From Corynebacterium felinum (GTDB taxonomy: Bacteria > Actinomycetota > Actinomycetes > Mycobacteriales > Mycobacteriaceae), in assembly GCF_030408755.1 (NCBI RefSeq), contig NZ_CP047209.1:2480001-2544000 (forward strand): 64,000 nucleotides of DNA. The letters are read 5' to 3'. A model generated the notes under the pieces. It was not told the DNA's origin and made no database searches. It was given only the letters and a program-made list of their open reading frames with translations. A program made the translations under genes and the position numbers. This document shows, piece by piece, positions 1-9,831 of the stretch (its first letter is position 1; every line of letters begins with the position of its first letter).

Positions 1-1725
1 GCGTTGGGATCTATTCACGACTTTGCAGCAATAGGTTCAGCATTTAAAGATGTTGGTCTGCTTGATGGTTTTTCTTCTGTGAGTGGTTTGGATCAGATGG
101 GCCGCTATCATGGTCAGGTACTGGAAGGCTCTGTTGGTAGCGCAAAAGAGATGATGGCCGCCTTAAAACGCCAGGTGCAGTGGTTGGGGCGGAATCTTCA
201 CGCGAATTTAGATGCGTTATCTGGGATGGATCGGTTTTTCGCTGAAGCAATTGATGCTGTTGAAAATGGTGGCACACCGCAGGTCTCTGGGGTTAGGTAT
301 CCTATACGCCCGGAGCTTGGTTTTGAAGCCTTTGATTTTCCTACGCCTGTGACCTCACGAGCTTCATCGCTTCAGGAGTTATTATCAGGGCTGATGTCAA
401 CGAACAACGCTGGGGCATTGGATGCTGCAGCTACATGGGCGAACCTATCGACTGATTTATCAGATATGAGCACCAAGTTACGGCAGGTTGCTACTGATAT
501 GACCGCATCAAACCGCGGAGAGGTATTTGATGCCGCTGCACCACGAATCATTGAAATGGCGAATGCCAGTGCAAATTTCGCACATAACGCAGGACTGATG
601 TCACAATCAGTAGCACAGCTTGCCATGATCGCACCCTCATTTACATCCGCTGTCGGGGCAGCTATCGCCTCCCTTGAAGCAATGCAAACAACCCAAGTCG
701 GTGCATTAATAAAAAAGCAAGCCGAAGAAATGTATCTAATTGGGTTCAAAGAAGCACTATCAACAAGCATCACAGCAGCGATGCCGGTAATCCGCAATCT
801 CATGGAACCTACATCTGCCGGTACCGGTGGTGGCCAATCACAAGCTGCAATAAGCCAAGGACACGCAGGAGGAGGAATCACACGAACCTCACAGACTGCC
901 ACAGGGATGGGCATTGAACCACACGTACTAGCAGAACAGGTGCTAGATACTGTCGCATCACAACAAGCCACGCTCGGGTTTGACCCGAATGTGGTCAACC
1001 CCTTGAATATGCATCAATACCCCGGTGGGGCAAACAGCCTCGGCGCAAGCACCACAAGCTGGGGACCAAATACCGGTGGACCAGGTGGAATGAACCCCAT
1101 AGCAGGTGCCGGTGGACTAGGTGGAGTGAATACTGCTGGTAGCCAGTCTGGTGCGTTCAACCAGCATGGTACTGGCGGTCGTGGCACCAGTGCTGGAGTC
1201 GGCTCAGGTACAGGCTATGGTGTTGGGGGTGCACCAGTTGCAGGTGGGCATGGCTCATCAGGCGGAGTGGGAGCTGGCGGCAGTAACAGCGGTGGTGGTT
1301 CTCGTTCCGGTGCAGGTGGTGCATATAGTACTGGTGGGCTTCGCGGAAACGGGACTGGTTCAGGATCTGGGGCTGGGTCTGGTTCGGGTCGGGGCGGCCA
1401 TGTAGGTGGTGGAGGAACAGGTTCGGGTACAGGGTCGAATGCTGGGCAGGGGTCGTCGGGGGCTGGTGCTGCTGGTTCTTCAGGTCGGGGCTCAACAATG
1501 ATGGGTGGGGCACCCATGGGTGGTGCTGGCGCTGGTGGTGCCGGTGCTGGTGGGGGTCGTGAGAATCGTCGGCGGACTACACCACGCACACGACGCGGAG
1601 GAGTGAAAGGGATCCTGCAGCAAGCCGAGCGGGAAGGGAATTTGCGTGACCTTCTAGGCGATGCACCCAAAGTAGTCCCACGCGTGATCGGCGCGGACGT
1701 ATTCAAACCCCGCGACCAACGCTAA
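1..1725 (+). CDS. Gly-rich secreted-type protein with helical N-terminal domain, 5' end outside window
   Basis: The reading frame is open to the left edge, so the true start is probably upstream; a TTG at position 4 is only the first possible start visible here. About 270 residues of mostly helical, Ala-rich sequence (with a KRQVQWLGRN segment near residue 56) are followed by a 250-residue low-complexity region of Gly, Ser, Ala and Thr, then a basic stretch (RENRRRTTPRTRRGG) and a short ordered tail. The arrangement of a helical head plus Gly-rich tail resembles PPE/WXG-type substrates of type VII secretion in Actinobacteria, but I recognise no defining WxG or YxxxD/E signal with certainty. 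Function unknown. A hairpin follows the stop. Confidence 0.6.
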   Translation, partial: ALGSIHDFAAIGSAFKDVGLLDGFSSVSGLDQMGRYHGQVLEGSVGSAKEMMAALKRQVQWLGRNLHANLDALSGMDRFFAEAIDAVENGGTPQVSGVRYPIRPELGFEAFDFPTPVTSRASSLQELLSGLMSTNNAGALDAAATWANLSTDLSDMSTKLRQVATDMTASNRGEVFDAAAPRIIEMANASANFAHNAGLMSQSVAQLAMIAPSFTSAVGAAIASLEAMQTTQVGALIKKQAEEMYLIGFKEALSTSITAAMPVIRNLMEPTSAGTGGGQSQAAISQGHAGGGITRTSQTATGMGIEPHVLAEQVLDTVASQQATLGFDPNVVNPLNMHQYPGGANSLGASTTSWGPNTGGPGGMNPIAGAGGLGGVNTAGSQSGAFNQHGTGGRGTSAGVGSGTGYGVGGAPVAGGHGSSGGVGAGGSNSGGGSRSGAGGAYSTGGLRGNGTGSGSGAGSGSGRGGHVGGGGTGSGTGSNAGQGSSGAGAAGSSGRGSTMMGGAPMGGAGAGGAGAGGGRENRRRTTPRTRRGGVKGILQQAEREGNLRDLLGDAPKVVPRVIGADVFKPRDQR

Positions 1726-1730
1726 AAACA

Positions 1731-1767
1731 CACCTGTGGTTGGGAAACAAACCCCCAACCACAGGTG
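1731..1767 (+). terminator. Hairpin terminator after Gly-rich gene
   Basis: A 14-bp inverted repeat (CACCTGTGGTTGGG with its complement) with a short loop begins six bases after the stop codon. A T-rich stretch follows about 12 bases later. It lies between two convergent genes and may serve both. Confidence 0.6.
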
Positions 1768-1879
1768 CTCACCTTATCTTTTTACCCACCACCCGTTGGG
1801 GTCGCTGCCTTCCTTCACACAATGGTGATACAACAAAGGGGTGATCCATGGGTGGGTGCAGTTTTCAGGTGCTGCTGGT

Positions 1880-2680
1880 TTAGCCCATTTTGGCGTAGAA
1901 CCAGCCCATGAGTGGGCAAATAATTCCGGTAGGAACCACCTTGGAAATAACATTCATTGCTTTGGACAATGGGCCTGGTACGACGCGGCGTGCATTTTTG
2001 CTCATTGCATTCAGTGTTTCAGCGGAGCACGATTCGTATGTCGTCCACAAGAAATCGGGCACAACTTTATCCACTATGGATTTTTCCGATTCGTCGATCA
2101 CTGCTTCACGCACTGGGCCCGGCGCGAGGAGGGTGCAGCTGACGCCAGTTTTTTTGAGTTCGTAGTGGAGTGCTTCGGTAAAGGCGTTGACGCCGGCTTT
2201 GGTGAATACGTAGGTGGCGTTGTTGGGGATGGGTACGTTGCCCGCCGCAGATCCGACGTTGCAGATTGCGCCTTCGCCGCGGGCGACCATGCCAGGCAGG
2301 ACTGCGTGGGTGAGTTCGAAGACTGCTTGCGCGTTGAGCTGGAATTGTTGGGTTTCGTAGTTCCAGTCTTGTTTGAGGAAGGGGCCGAAGCTGGCGATAC
2401 CTGCTGAGTTGATGATGATAGAAATGTCGCGGTTGGTGATGTCGGCGATCAGTTCGGCGCGTTGGTTGGGGTCGGCCAAATCGCAGGGGTAGACCTCGGC
2501 GATGATGGAGTGTGTGGTTTGTAGTTCTTCGGCGAGTTCGCGTAGGACGTCTTCGCGGCGGGCAACAAGAATGAGGTTGTGGCCGAGGGCGGCCAGGTCG
2601 CGTGCCATGGCGCGGCCGATGCCTTGGCTGGCGCCGGTGACCAGTGCGCGGCTGTTCATGCTGGGAAGTGGTAGTGCCAT
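1880..2680 (-). CDS. cmrA: Short-chain dehydrogenase/reductase, CmrA-type mycolate precursor reductase
   Basis: This is a 266-residue classical SDR. The NAD(P)-binding TGASQGIG motif is near residue 16, NSAG is in the middle, the catalytic Ser is in the GSAAGN segment, and YVFTK supplies the Tyr and Lys. The C-terminal part (VVPDFLWTTYES, RRVVPGPLSKAM, FYAKMG) closely follows, as I remember it, mycobacterial Rv2509 and corynebacterial CmrA. In those proteins the enzyme reduces the 3-keto mycolate precursor in the last step of mycolic acid synthesis. The ATG at 2680 is preceded by AAGGAG about ten bases upstream. It stands alone, convergent with the preceding gene. The family is certain; the specific CmrA assignment is from remembered motif similarity. 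Confidence 0.8.
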   Translation of the reverse strand: MALPLPSMNSRALVTGASQGIGRAMARDLAALGHNLILVARREDVLRELAEELQTTHSIIAEVYPCDLADPNQRAELIADITNRDISIIINSAGIASFGPFLKQDWNYETQQFQLNAQAVFELTHAVLPGMVARGEGAICNVGSAAGNVPIPNNATYVFTKAGVNAFTEALHYELKKTGVSCTLLAPGPVREAVIDESEKSIVDKVVPDFLWTTYESCSAETLNAMSKNARRVVPGPLSKAMNVISKVVPTGIICPLMGWFYAKMG

Positions 2681-3398
2681 GGTGGTGCGGGGCTCCTTGG
2701 GGTGCTGTGGTTGCGAATGGGACCTGTGCTGGTTTTAGTCTTTTCTACTTTAGCGTGCTGTTTTCACGCTGTGGGGTTTGTAGGCTGTGGGCTTTCTTTT
2801 TGGTTGTGTTTCTTCTGGCGTTGTTGCGCTGAGGTTGCACGGTTTCTTAGGGGTGCTTTGTGGGTTGTGTGTACCCCCAACCCCACACCCAATACCTAAT
2901 TTTGGAATAAATTATTGCTGATAATTTACTCAAATTTCAAAAAGAAGTTCATTGAGAAATTTTTGTTTTACCTTTGTGAACCTCCCCAATGATGGGCAAA
3001 ATTTTGCACACTCCCTTCTTTCACAATCAACCCAAACGCGCGCATATATAAGCAGCAGCCACCCCCGCCAGCATTGGGACAAAAGAATACTTACTAGCAC
3101 ATTTTTCACCTTTGCTCCAATGCGAATTCTTTGATAAATCGGCTGGCAGCACCCTTAAAACAGCACCTCAAACCACCATTGCCCCCTTTGGCAACCTTTT
3201 TACTTCACAGGTTTTTACGGGGGTGTTTCTTAAGTGTCACAGCTCTCATTTACTTGCCAGGTGTGCATTGACTCACGATATCCTCAAAACTGTAAGACAT
3301 CAGACGTCCTATGTTTCTGACTCTTCCCACCTTCAGGACACCCTGATGTACTTTTTCAACCTTGCACACATTCCCACTCCCCCCAGAAAGGTGAAAAC
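2681..3398. other. Long intergenic region between cmrA-like gene and nanH
   Basis: 718 bases separate the two divergent genes. The middle (about 2890-2960) is strongly AT-rich and probably holds promoters for both. I see no convincing ORF, RNA gene or clear operator. The sialidase ribosome site AAAGGTG lies at its right end. Confidence 0.4.
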
Positions 3399-6308
3399 AT
3401 GAGTGGAACAATCAAAAGGCGCGCGCTGACCGCAACTGTGTCTGCTCTCGCGCTGGCAACCGGACTCGTCGCCGCCACATCCACCGCGGCTGCGCAAACA
3501 CCCAACACTCCTTTTGCTGGAATTCCAGGGCACGCCGCTAACGGCACCAACGGTTTTGATGCCAACCCCGATATGAATGCCCCTGGCTTTTTGGTTGAGC
3601 ACAAGATCGAAACTGGTGGCACCAATAACTTCAACTGCTACCGCATCCCAGCCTTGATCACCGCCAAAGATGGCACCCTTCTCGCCTCCTATGACGGCCG
3701 TCCCGATAACTGCGCTGACGCCCCTCAGGCCAATTCGATCGTGCAGCGCATTTCCCGCGATAACGGTGCTACATGGGAGGAGTTAAAAGACGTTGCTCCA
3801 GGTAAGCCCACCCCCGTGGCAGAAAAGATCGGTTATTCCGATCCTTCCTACATCACCGACCGTGAAACTGGCGAGATTTTCAACTTCCATGTCAAATCTT
3901 TCGATACCGCGATCGTTGGTGGCAACCCCTCCCAGGTAGGCAATGATCCGAATAACCGCAAGGTGATTCAGGCTGCTTACGCGAAGTCTTCTGATAATGG
4001 CGCTACCTGGTCTTATGATCATGTGATTACGCGTGAAATTACTCCTGATTTGTCGTGGAAGGCACGCTTTGCCACCTCCGGCAACGGCATTCAGCTCACC
4101 TATGGCAAGTACAAGGGTCGTTTGATTCAGCCCGCGATGCTGATTACCACCAGCAATCAGTGGAAGGCTGTGGCGTGGATTTCTGACGATCACGGCAAGA
4201 CGTGGTTCCCTTCTAACCCGTGGGGTCAAAGCATGGACGAGAATAAGATCGTTGAGCTTTCCGACGGCACATTGATGAACAACTCCCGTTCCTCGAACCG
4301 GGGCGAGACGTTCCGCAAGATTTCCTATTCCTATGATGGTGGCATGAATTGGACTGAGCCGGTTTTGGATTACCGTTTGCCAGATCCACGCAACAACGCT
4401 TCGATCATTCGTGCGTTCCCGAACGCCCCTGAGGGCTCGGCTTTGGCTAAGGTGTTGTTGTTCTCCAATACTGCGTCGACATCCGGTCGTACGAACGGCA
4501 CTATCCGCATGTCTTGTGATGATGGCAAGACGTGGCCGGTAGAGAAACTGTTTAAACAGTCTGATCTGCAGTACACGCACATGACTACCTTGGCCAATGG
4601 TGACATTGGTCTGCTGACTGAGGGTCATAATCGTGGCAATATGAACGATATTTATTTCGTTCGTTTCAACCTGGCATGGCTTGGCGAGTCCTGCCTTGGC
4701 ACTGCGGCTGCTCCTGCTTTGGTAGCGGCAGGTGAAAGTGTTGAGGTTCCGGTAACCATCACCAATACCACTGGCGCGGCTATTGTGGATCAGCCGTTGG
4801 AGGTATCGGGCCCAGAGGGGTGGGTTGTTGGTCCGACTCCGCGCTTGACGCTTGCAGCTGGTGAGTCGAAGACTGTTGCTGTGAATTTCACCGCCCCAGC
4901 AACTGCGGTGAATGGGCCAAATGATTTCCGCCTGGGGGTTGCTCATGGCGCTGTTGATGCTGTGGGCCGGGTGACGATTACTGTTCATGGCGGCGTTGAT
5001 CACGGTGGTGCCCCTGAGGTCACTGAGCCAACTGTGTTTGTCACTGTTGCGAATCCAAAGCCGACCTATCAGGTGGGTGAGCGTATTTATTACCGCTTTA
5101 CGGTTGTGAATCCACTGAACAATTCAATTTCTGTGATCCCTTCAGGTGGCTCAGGCTTGGAGAGTTTCGACCCTGCTAAGGGGAGCCCGAACTGCCGTTG
5201 GAATTCTTTTAATGCTCGTCATACCGCTGCGTGCACTTCAGCGTTCCACACCGTGACTGAGGAGGATATCGCACGCGGTGAATTTGTTACTGAAACATCG
5301 TGGGCATTAACTATTGCGCGTGGGCAAACCCGCAACCAGACGCTGAGCACTCCAGTTGTGCGGTTTGGTGAGGTCCCTGCCCCAGCTGCACCAGCGCGTG
5401 TGTCTGCATCTATTGATGCGATCGGCACTGTTGCTTCGACCGGTGAGGCTTTGAATGTACCTGTGAAGGTGCGTGTGCAGTCGACTACTGAGTCTGTTCC
5501 TGCTGATACGAAGGTGGATCTGTATCTTGATGGCCTCAAGGTTGCTTCCGCACTGACTCCTGTTGAGGGGGTTGTGGATGCCACGGTTGAGGTCGATTCT
5601 GTTGCTATTGGCGCACAGCCGGTGTCGCATTCGTTGGTGGCACGCCCTGTGACTGCGGCGGAGAATACGCGCCGGATTGATGGTACTGCAACGTTTGTGG
5701 TCTCGCCACAGGATCGTTTGCGTGGAACGAGCACCTTGACTCTTGCTGAGCTTGCCGACGCCGTGGTTGAGCCAGGCAAGAATGTGCAGGTGTTGGTTTC
5801 GGCGAAGCTGCAGCGTGAGGGCAAACCTGTTGCTGGTGAAAGGATCACTTTTACTTCCGGTGATGCGCGCAGCGATGCGGTGACGAATTCCGAAGGTGTT
5901 GCTTTGGCGTATCTCAAGATTGCGCAGTTGGGTGAGGATCTTACTGAGGCTACGACTGTAACCGTGACAGCCAATGCGCCTGAGGCGGCTACAGCTACTA
6001 CTGATTTCGATGCTTCGGAGGCCACCCAAACCTTTAAGGCTTTGCCTCAGCCGAAGCAGGAGGAACCTGAGCAGCAGCCAAAGGAAGAGCAACCAAAGGA
6101 AGAAAAACCAACGGAAGAGCAGCCTACGGAGCAGCCGCAGCCTCCAGCTACCTCGACTCCACAAGATCCAGAAGATACCCCTGATCCGTCTGTTCCTAGC
6201 TTCGCACAAGCGTTTAAGGATCTGTGGAAGGCGCTTGTGAAGTTCCTCAATAGCATCGGTGCAGCTTTCGCCCAAGCTATGCAGGGCTTGTTCACGCCGA
6301 AGGCTTAG
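3399..6308 (+). CDS. nanH: Secreted exo-alpha-sialidase (neuraminidase)
   Basis: This 969-residue enzyme should release terminal sialic acids from host glycans outside the cell. It has a Sec signal peptide (basic N-end, hydrophobic core, AAAQ cleavage near residue 32). The sialidase YRIP motif with the first catalytic Arg is at residues 81-84. Five Asp-box repeats (S-x-D-x-G-x-T-W type) lie near residues 119, 196, 260, 310 and 371. After the six-bladed catalytic domain (to about 430) come an alpha-galactosidase NEW3-like domain, two or three Ig-like domains and a Pro/Glu/Lys-rich repeat (QPKEE, PTEEQP). The last 35 residues form an amphipathic helix. There is no LPXTG motif, so it is secreted or held non-covalently. 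It resembles NanH of pathogenic corynebacteria. AAAGGTG precedes the ATG. Confidence 0.93.
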   Translation: MSGTIKRRALTATVSALALATGLVAATSTAAAQTPNTPFAGIPGHAANGTNGFDANPDMNAPGFLVEHKIETGGTNNFNCYRIPALITAKDGTLLASYDGRPDNCADAPQANSIVQRISRDNGATWEELKDVAPGKPTPVAEKIGYSDPSYITDRETGEIFNFHVKSFDTAIVGGNPSQVGNDPNNRKVIQAAYAKSSDNGATWSYDHVITREITPDLSWKARFATSGNGIQLTYGKYKGRLIQPAMLITTSNQWKAVAWISDDHGKTWFPSNPWGQSMDENKIVELSDGTLMNNSRSSNRGETFRKISYSYDGGMNWTEPVLDYRLPDPRNNASIIRAFPNAPEGSALAKVLLFSNTASTSGRTNGTIRMSCDDGKTWPVEKLFKQSDLQYTHMTTLANGDIGLLTEGHNRGNMNDIYFVRFNLAWLGESCLGTAAAPALVAAGESVEVPVTITNTTGAAIVDQPLEVSGPEGWVVGPTPRLTLAAGESKTVAVNFTAPATAVNGPNDFRLGVAHGAVDAVGRVTITVHGGVDHGGAPEVTEPTVFVTVANPKPTYQVGERIYYRFTVVNPLNNSISVIPSGGSGLESFDPAKGSPNCRWNSFNARHTAACTSAFHTVTEEDIARGEFVTETSWALTIARGQTRNQTLSTPVVRFGEVPAPAAPARVSASIDAIGTVASTGEALNVPVKVRVQSTTESVPADTKVDLYLDGLKVASALTPVEGVVDATVEVDSVAIGAQPVSHSLVARPVTAAENTRRIDGTATFVVSPQDRLRGTSTLTLAELADAVVEPGKNVQVLVSAKLQREGKPVAGERITFTSGDARSDAVTNSEGVALAYLKIAQLGEDLTEATTVTVTANAPEAATATTDFDASEATQTFKALPQPKQEEPEQQPKEEQPKEEKPTEEQPTEQPQPPATSTPQDPEDTPDPSVPSFAQAFKDLWKALVKFLNSIGAAFAQAMQGLFTPKA

Positions 6309-6352
6309 TGGCCTATAAAGGTTTCACGCCCAAGGATTTCCTTGATCGCCTA

Positions 6353-6390
6353 CCCCTGTGATGGAGTTTTCATGAGCTCCATCATGGGGG
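6353..6390 (+). terminator. Rho-independent terminator of nanH
   Basis: An imperfect inverted repeat (CCCCTGTGATGGAG pairing with CTCCATCATGGGG) about 45 bases after the nanH stop is followed by a short T-run. Confidence 0.7.
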
Positions 6391-6458
6391 TTTGGTCTGT
6401 GTTGGGTGTTTGTGGTGTGCGCACTATTTTCGGCTGGGGGTTGTTAGAGTTAGTTACT

Positions 6459-7088
6459 ATGACTGAACCGAAAGTGGAGTACAACAATCGTCTTGTGTGG
6501 ATTGATCTGGAGATGACTGGCCTAGATATTCACAAGCACACCATCGTTGAGATTGCTGCGCTTGTCACCGATGCTCAGCTGAATATTCTTGGTGAGGGGG
6601 TTGATCTTGTCGTCCACGCCACTGATGAAGAGCTTGCGCAGATGGATGATTTTGTTCAAAACATGCACGATTCTTCAGGTCTTACTCAAGAGATTAAAGA
6701 ATCCACTGTGTCGCTCACCCAGGCTGAAGATGCTGTGTTGGAGCTGATTGCGAAGCACTGCTCCCCTGAACACCCTGCCCCTTTGGCAGGTAATTCTATT
6801 GCCACCGACCGCAGTTTCATTCGGGAGAAGATGCCCCGCCTGGATCAGGCCTTGCACTATCGGATGATCGATGTGTCCTCGCTGAAGGAGCTGGCACGCC
6901 GGTGGGCTCCTGAAGTCTATGCGCATCAGCCGGATAAGGGGCTGGCGCACCGTGCGCTGGCGGATATTGTGGAGTCGATTCGGGAGTTGGATTACTACCG
7001 CCGTTCGATGATCACCCCTGATCCTTCTGGTGACGAGTGCGCCACTGCTAAGGCGGAGGCTACCCAGCGTTACCTGCGGTTTTTGTAA
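6459..7088 (+). CDS. orn: Oligoribonuclease
   Basis: This is a 209-residue DEDDh 3'-5' exoribonuclease that degrades 2-5-nt RNA fragments and linear dinucleotides such as pGpG. The [10 protein letters not shown] motif gives the first Asp and Glu of the active site; a further acidic site is in ATDRSFIRE, and the HRALADI segment carries the last His and Asp. The length matches the family. I chose the ATG at 6459 because homologues begin a few residues before WIDLEMTG; the in-frame ATG at 6342 would add 39 residues that overlap the nanH terminator. A TAGAGT -10-like box lies about nine bases upstream, so the mRNA may have almost no leader. tRNA-His follows directly. Confidence 0.95.
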   Translation: MTEPKVEYNNRLVWIDLEMTGLDIHKHTIVEIAALVTDAQLNILGEGVDLVVHATDEELAQMDDFVQNMHDSSGLTQEIKESTVSLTQAEDAVLELIAKHCSPEHPAPLAGNSIATDRSFIREKMPRLDQALHYRMIDVSSLKELARRWAPEVYAHQPDKGLAHRALADIVESIRELDYYRRSMITPDPSGDECATAKAEATQRYLRFL

Positions 7089-7136
7089 TTTTAGACAAGT
7101 AGGTTAATATAGTCCTCGCTGCTTCAAACAGCGATG

Positions 7137-7209
7137 GTGGCTGTAGTTCAGCTGGTAGAGCACCAGGTTGTGATCCTGGGTGTCGCGGGTTCGAGCCCCG
7201 TCAGCCACC
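7137..7209 (+). tRNA. tRNA-His (GTG anticodon)
   Basis: A full cloverleaf is visible: acceptor GTGGCTG/CAGCCAC, D-arm with AGCTGGTAGAGC, anticodon loop with GTG, and T-arm GGGTTCGAGCCC. A G lies just upstream (7136) opposite C73, as expected for the extra G-1 of tRNA-His. A terminator hairpin follows. Confidence 0.95.
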
Positions 7210-7217
7210 CCCATGTG

Positions 7218-7252
7218 AATGAGGGCCTTCGTATTTTACGAAGGCCCTCATT
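7218..7252 (+). terminator. Terminator after tRNA-His
   Basis: A perfect 16-bp stem (AATGAGGGCCTTCGTA and its complement) with a 3-nt loop begins nine bases after the tRNA. Confidence 0.8.
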
Positions 7253-7308
7253 GCTTTGCACTCCCCTATATTCAAGCTGGGTTACGAGGCTATTTTTCGG
7301 GCGTTCGA

Positions 7309-7671
7309 CTAGAGGGGGTTGAGCCCGAGTTTTGTTTGCATTTTTTCGTATTTGCCTTTGGCGGCATCGTCGATGAGTTTATCGAGTTGCCGGATGAGTT
7401 TCATCAAAGGGTCGTCGATTTCTGGAATTTTCACTCCGCAGATACTTCCCCCGATGAGGTCGCGTGCGGGGTTGATGTGCGGGGCGGCGCTGAAGAATTC
7501 TGTGAAGTTTGTGTCGGCGTCGAGAAGCTCGTGGAGTTGATCGGGGCTGTATCCAGTCAGCCAGCAGATGCAGGCGTCAACCACGGCGGGGTCTACGCCT
7601 TTGCGCTCCACTTTGGTTTTGTAGTGCGGGTAGACCGCTGAGACTGGCATTGTGAAGATTTTATGTTCCAT
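7309..7671 (-). CDS. DUF2200 family protein
   Basis: This is a 120-residue cytoplasmic protein of the DUF2200 family, recognisable from the start MEHKIFTMPVSAVYPHY, the central ICWLTGYS and the segment CGVKIPEIDDPLMK. No biochemical function is established for the family. I place the start at 7671 because family members begin with this M-x-x-K-I-F motif; the longer frame to 7731 adds 20 residues of unrelated sequence. It is convergent with the tRNA-His unit and sits downstream of the L,D-transpeptidase on the same strand, about 110 bases apart. Confidence 0.85.
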   Translation of the reverse strand: MEHKIFTMPVSAVYPHYKTKVERKGVDPAVVDACICWLTGYSPDQLHELLDADTNFTEFFSAAPHINPARDLIGGSICGVKIPEIDDPLMKLIRQLDKLIDDAAKGKYEKMQTKLGLNPL

Positions 7672-7783
7672 TCTCCCCATCCAAGCACAGTGCTGGTAAC
7701 GACGCGAAGCTTGGGGATAAAAAGCAGGCACCGGCGCGAACGCTGATGCCTGCAGGTGTAATCACAGTGGGAAAGTGGGGCGG

Positions 7784-8965
7784 TTATGCCTGGTCGGCGT
7801 TGCCCTTCTTCCAGGTTTCCCAATCAATATTCCAGTCGCCGAGCCCGTCGTAACCGGACAGTGTCTGGCCGATGGTGTTTTTCACGGTGACGAGGTCGCC
7901 GCGTTTGACGAAGTTTTGGAACCACTGGGCGTTTTCGGTGGAGACGTTGACGCATCCGTGGGAGACATTTTGGCTGCCCTGTGCCCACAGTGACCAGGGG
8001 GCGGCGTGGACGAAAATGCCGGAGTAGGACATTTGGGTGGCGAACTGGACTGGGGTTTTGTAGCCACCGTTTTCCAGCGACAGTCCGTAGGTGGTCGAGT
8101 CCATTACCAGCGATGGGTATTGGTCGCCAATGATGTACACGCCGTTAGGGGTTGGCCATTGCGCAGAACCTAATGAGACAGGCATGGATTTTACCTGTTC
8201 ACCGGACTTGTACACGGTCATGGTTTTGGTGTTGTCGTCGACGATTGCTTCAACTTTTTCGCCAATGGTGAATGATGCTTTGTTGTCGTTGCCGACGTAA
8301 ACACCTTCACCAATTTTCACGCCGTATAGTTTTGCATCAACGGTGACTTTGGTGCCGGGCTTCCAATAATTTTCGGGTCGCCAGCGTACTTCCTGGTTGG
8401 AGATCCAGTAGAACGCGCCTTCAACTTTGGGCACGGTGGTCACGGTGATGGCTTTTTCAACATCTTTACGGTTGTTGACGAAAGTGTCGAAGCGCAGCGC
8501 GATTGTTTGTCCGACTCCTACTTCAGCGCCGTCCAGCGGTGCCAGGCTGTTGCTGGAGAGCGCGGCGGTCTGCACGGTTGAGAAGGTGACTGTTGCGGTC
8601 TTCCCGTTTTTGTCTTTCGCTTCCACGGTGTAGGTGCGGTTGAAGCCCAGCTGTTCGGCTGTTGTCCAGCGCATGTTGTCGGTATCGAGGGTTGATTCGA
8701 TAACTTTGCCCTCTTCGTTCGTCATGCGCACGCTTGATAACCCTTCGCCGAGCGATTTCACAACAACGGGCTGATTGGGGTTGACGTCTGTCGCACCGTC
8801 TTTCACGCTAATTTGTGGGGCTAGGAGCTTTGGGGCTTGGGTACTGGTGGTTGCGGGGGTGCTTTTCGCGGTTTCTGCCACACCTTTGTCGATGGTGCAG
8901 GCTGTGCCGGCAGCTAAGACAATACTGAAAGCGACGCCTATGCAAGCATTGCGCATCAATGCCAT
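7784..8965 (-). CDS. ldt: L,D-transpeptidase lipoprotein with Ig-like domains
   Basis: This 393-residue enzyme should form 3-3 cross-links between meso-diaminopimelate residues of peptidoglycan. The N-terminus is a lipoprotein signal with lipobox AGTAC (Cys near residue 23). Two Ig-like domains follow: a DUF-type N-terminal domain with [13 protein letters not shown], and one with [13 protein letters not shown]. The YkuD catalytic domain has the active-site segment HGCVNVS around residue 335 (catalytic Cys with the conserved His). Architecture and length match mycobacterial LdtMt2 and its corynebacterial relatives. It is a single gene with about 450 bases free upstream. Confidence 0.93.
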   Translation of the reverse strand: MALMRNACIGVAFSIVLAAGTACTIDKGVAETAKSTPATTSTQAPKLLAPQISVKDGATDVNPNQPVVVKSLGEGLSSVRMTNEEGKVIESTLDTDNMRWTTAEQLGFNRTYTVEAKDKNGKTATVTFSTVQTAALSSNSLAPLDGAEVGVGQTIALRFDTFVNNRKDVEKAITVTTVPKVEGAFYWISNQEVRWRPENYWKPGTKVTVDAKLYGVKIGEGVYVGNDNKASFTIGEKVEAIVDDNTKTMTVYKSGEQVKSMPVSLGSAQWPTPNGVYIIGDQYPSLVMDSTTYGLSLENGGYKTPVQFATQMSYSGIFVHAAPWSLWAQGSQNVSHGCVNVSTENAQWFQNFVKRGDLVTVKNTIGQTLSGYDGLGDWNIDWETWKKGNADQA

Positions 8966-9412
8966 GGTTAAATCTATTTCCTTATCTCTCTAGAAAAGCC
9001 CCTGCGACGAGGTGTGATGGGGTATCCCCCGTTCGCTGCGGCCACTATAACTATCCTAAACAACACCCCCAAGATGTTCCTAGGTTTAGCGCACATTCGT
9101 GCACGATCGTTACCAAATTGATGCGTCCCCACTCTCTCCACCCCCGCTGAAAATACACACAACACGTGGGTTTCTATTCATATTTTCAGCTATCGAATAC
9201 CCTTTTCATTACTTTTATCGCGCACAACAGAGCACTTTTGCGACCAATCGCTCACGCATCCTTCGCTTGTCGACGCCCCCACAGCCTCATCCCCGCACAA
9301 CACGGCACGCAGCCATGTCGCGAAATTATGGCAAGTGACCTGCAGATTTTACTTTGCGTGAATGTAGCTGTTATATTTTTCTTCGTTGCCAAGCAGTGCC
9401 TTGGATAGCGTT
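8966..9412. other. Intergenic region upstream of ldt and tRNA-Lys
   Basis: 447 bases that must contain the ldt promoter (left end) and the tRNA-Lys promoter (right end, around TTATATTTTTCTTCG). I see no supported ORF. The short ORFs here show no codon bias or recognisable motif. Confidence 0.4.
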
Positions 9413-9485
9413 GCGCCATTAGCTCAATTGGTAGAGCAACTGACTCTTAATCAGTGGGTTCGGGGTTCGAGTCCCTGATGGCGCA
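9413..9485 (+). tRNA. tRNA-Lys (CTT anticodon), copy 1
   Basis: A 73-nt cloverleaf with acceptor GCGCCAT/ATGGCGC, D-arm TAGCTCAATTGGTAGAGCA, anticodon loop CTCTTAA (anticodon CTT) and T-arm GGGGTTCGAGTCCC. It is identical to the copy at 9832. Confidence 0.96.
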
Positions 9486-9831
9486 CAGTAACAGTCACCC
9501 CCAGCAAGTTCTTCTTGCTGGGGGTGACTGCATTCTATTGTTGTCTCGCAGGATTTCACACTACATGTTGCATCCTCCTCATGCTGCGATCCCCCTACTG
9601 ATATTCACCGCATTCCACTGCCTCATTCTGGTTTCCGTACTTTGCATTCATGTGCCCCGTTGCACGTGAATCTTCCTCTGTGGGTGATCTACTGGCAGGC
9701 AGTCTCCACCCGTTTTCCTCGTATACAGAAATGAAAATTCTCCGAGATTTTACAAATCTTCAAAGCAGGTGTAGGCTATCTCTTCGTTGCCCAGCACATG
9801 AACCTTATTCAGGTTGGCTGCTCTCAACACT
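9486..9831. other. Spacer between the two tRNA-Lys genes
   Basis: Apart from the terminator it contains no supported gene. The block CTTCGTTGCC-AGCA lies upstream of both tRNA copies (about 9380 and 9782), so the duplication seems to include the promoter region. Confidence 0.5.
9493..9529 (+). terminator. Terminator after tRNA-Lys copy 1
   Basis: A 16-bp perfect stem (AGTCACCCCCAGCAAG and its complement) with a 5-nt loop starts eight bases after the tRNA. Confidence 0.8.

Noticed and set aside
5307-6275. A 322-residue open frame antisense to nanH
   Set aside because: Low-complexity Arg/Leu-rich product opposite a certain gene; no start signal.
6342-6458. Upstream in-frame start of oligoribonuclease
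   Set aside because: It lies in the nanH terminator, and homologues begin at [10 protein letters not shown] or similar.
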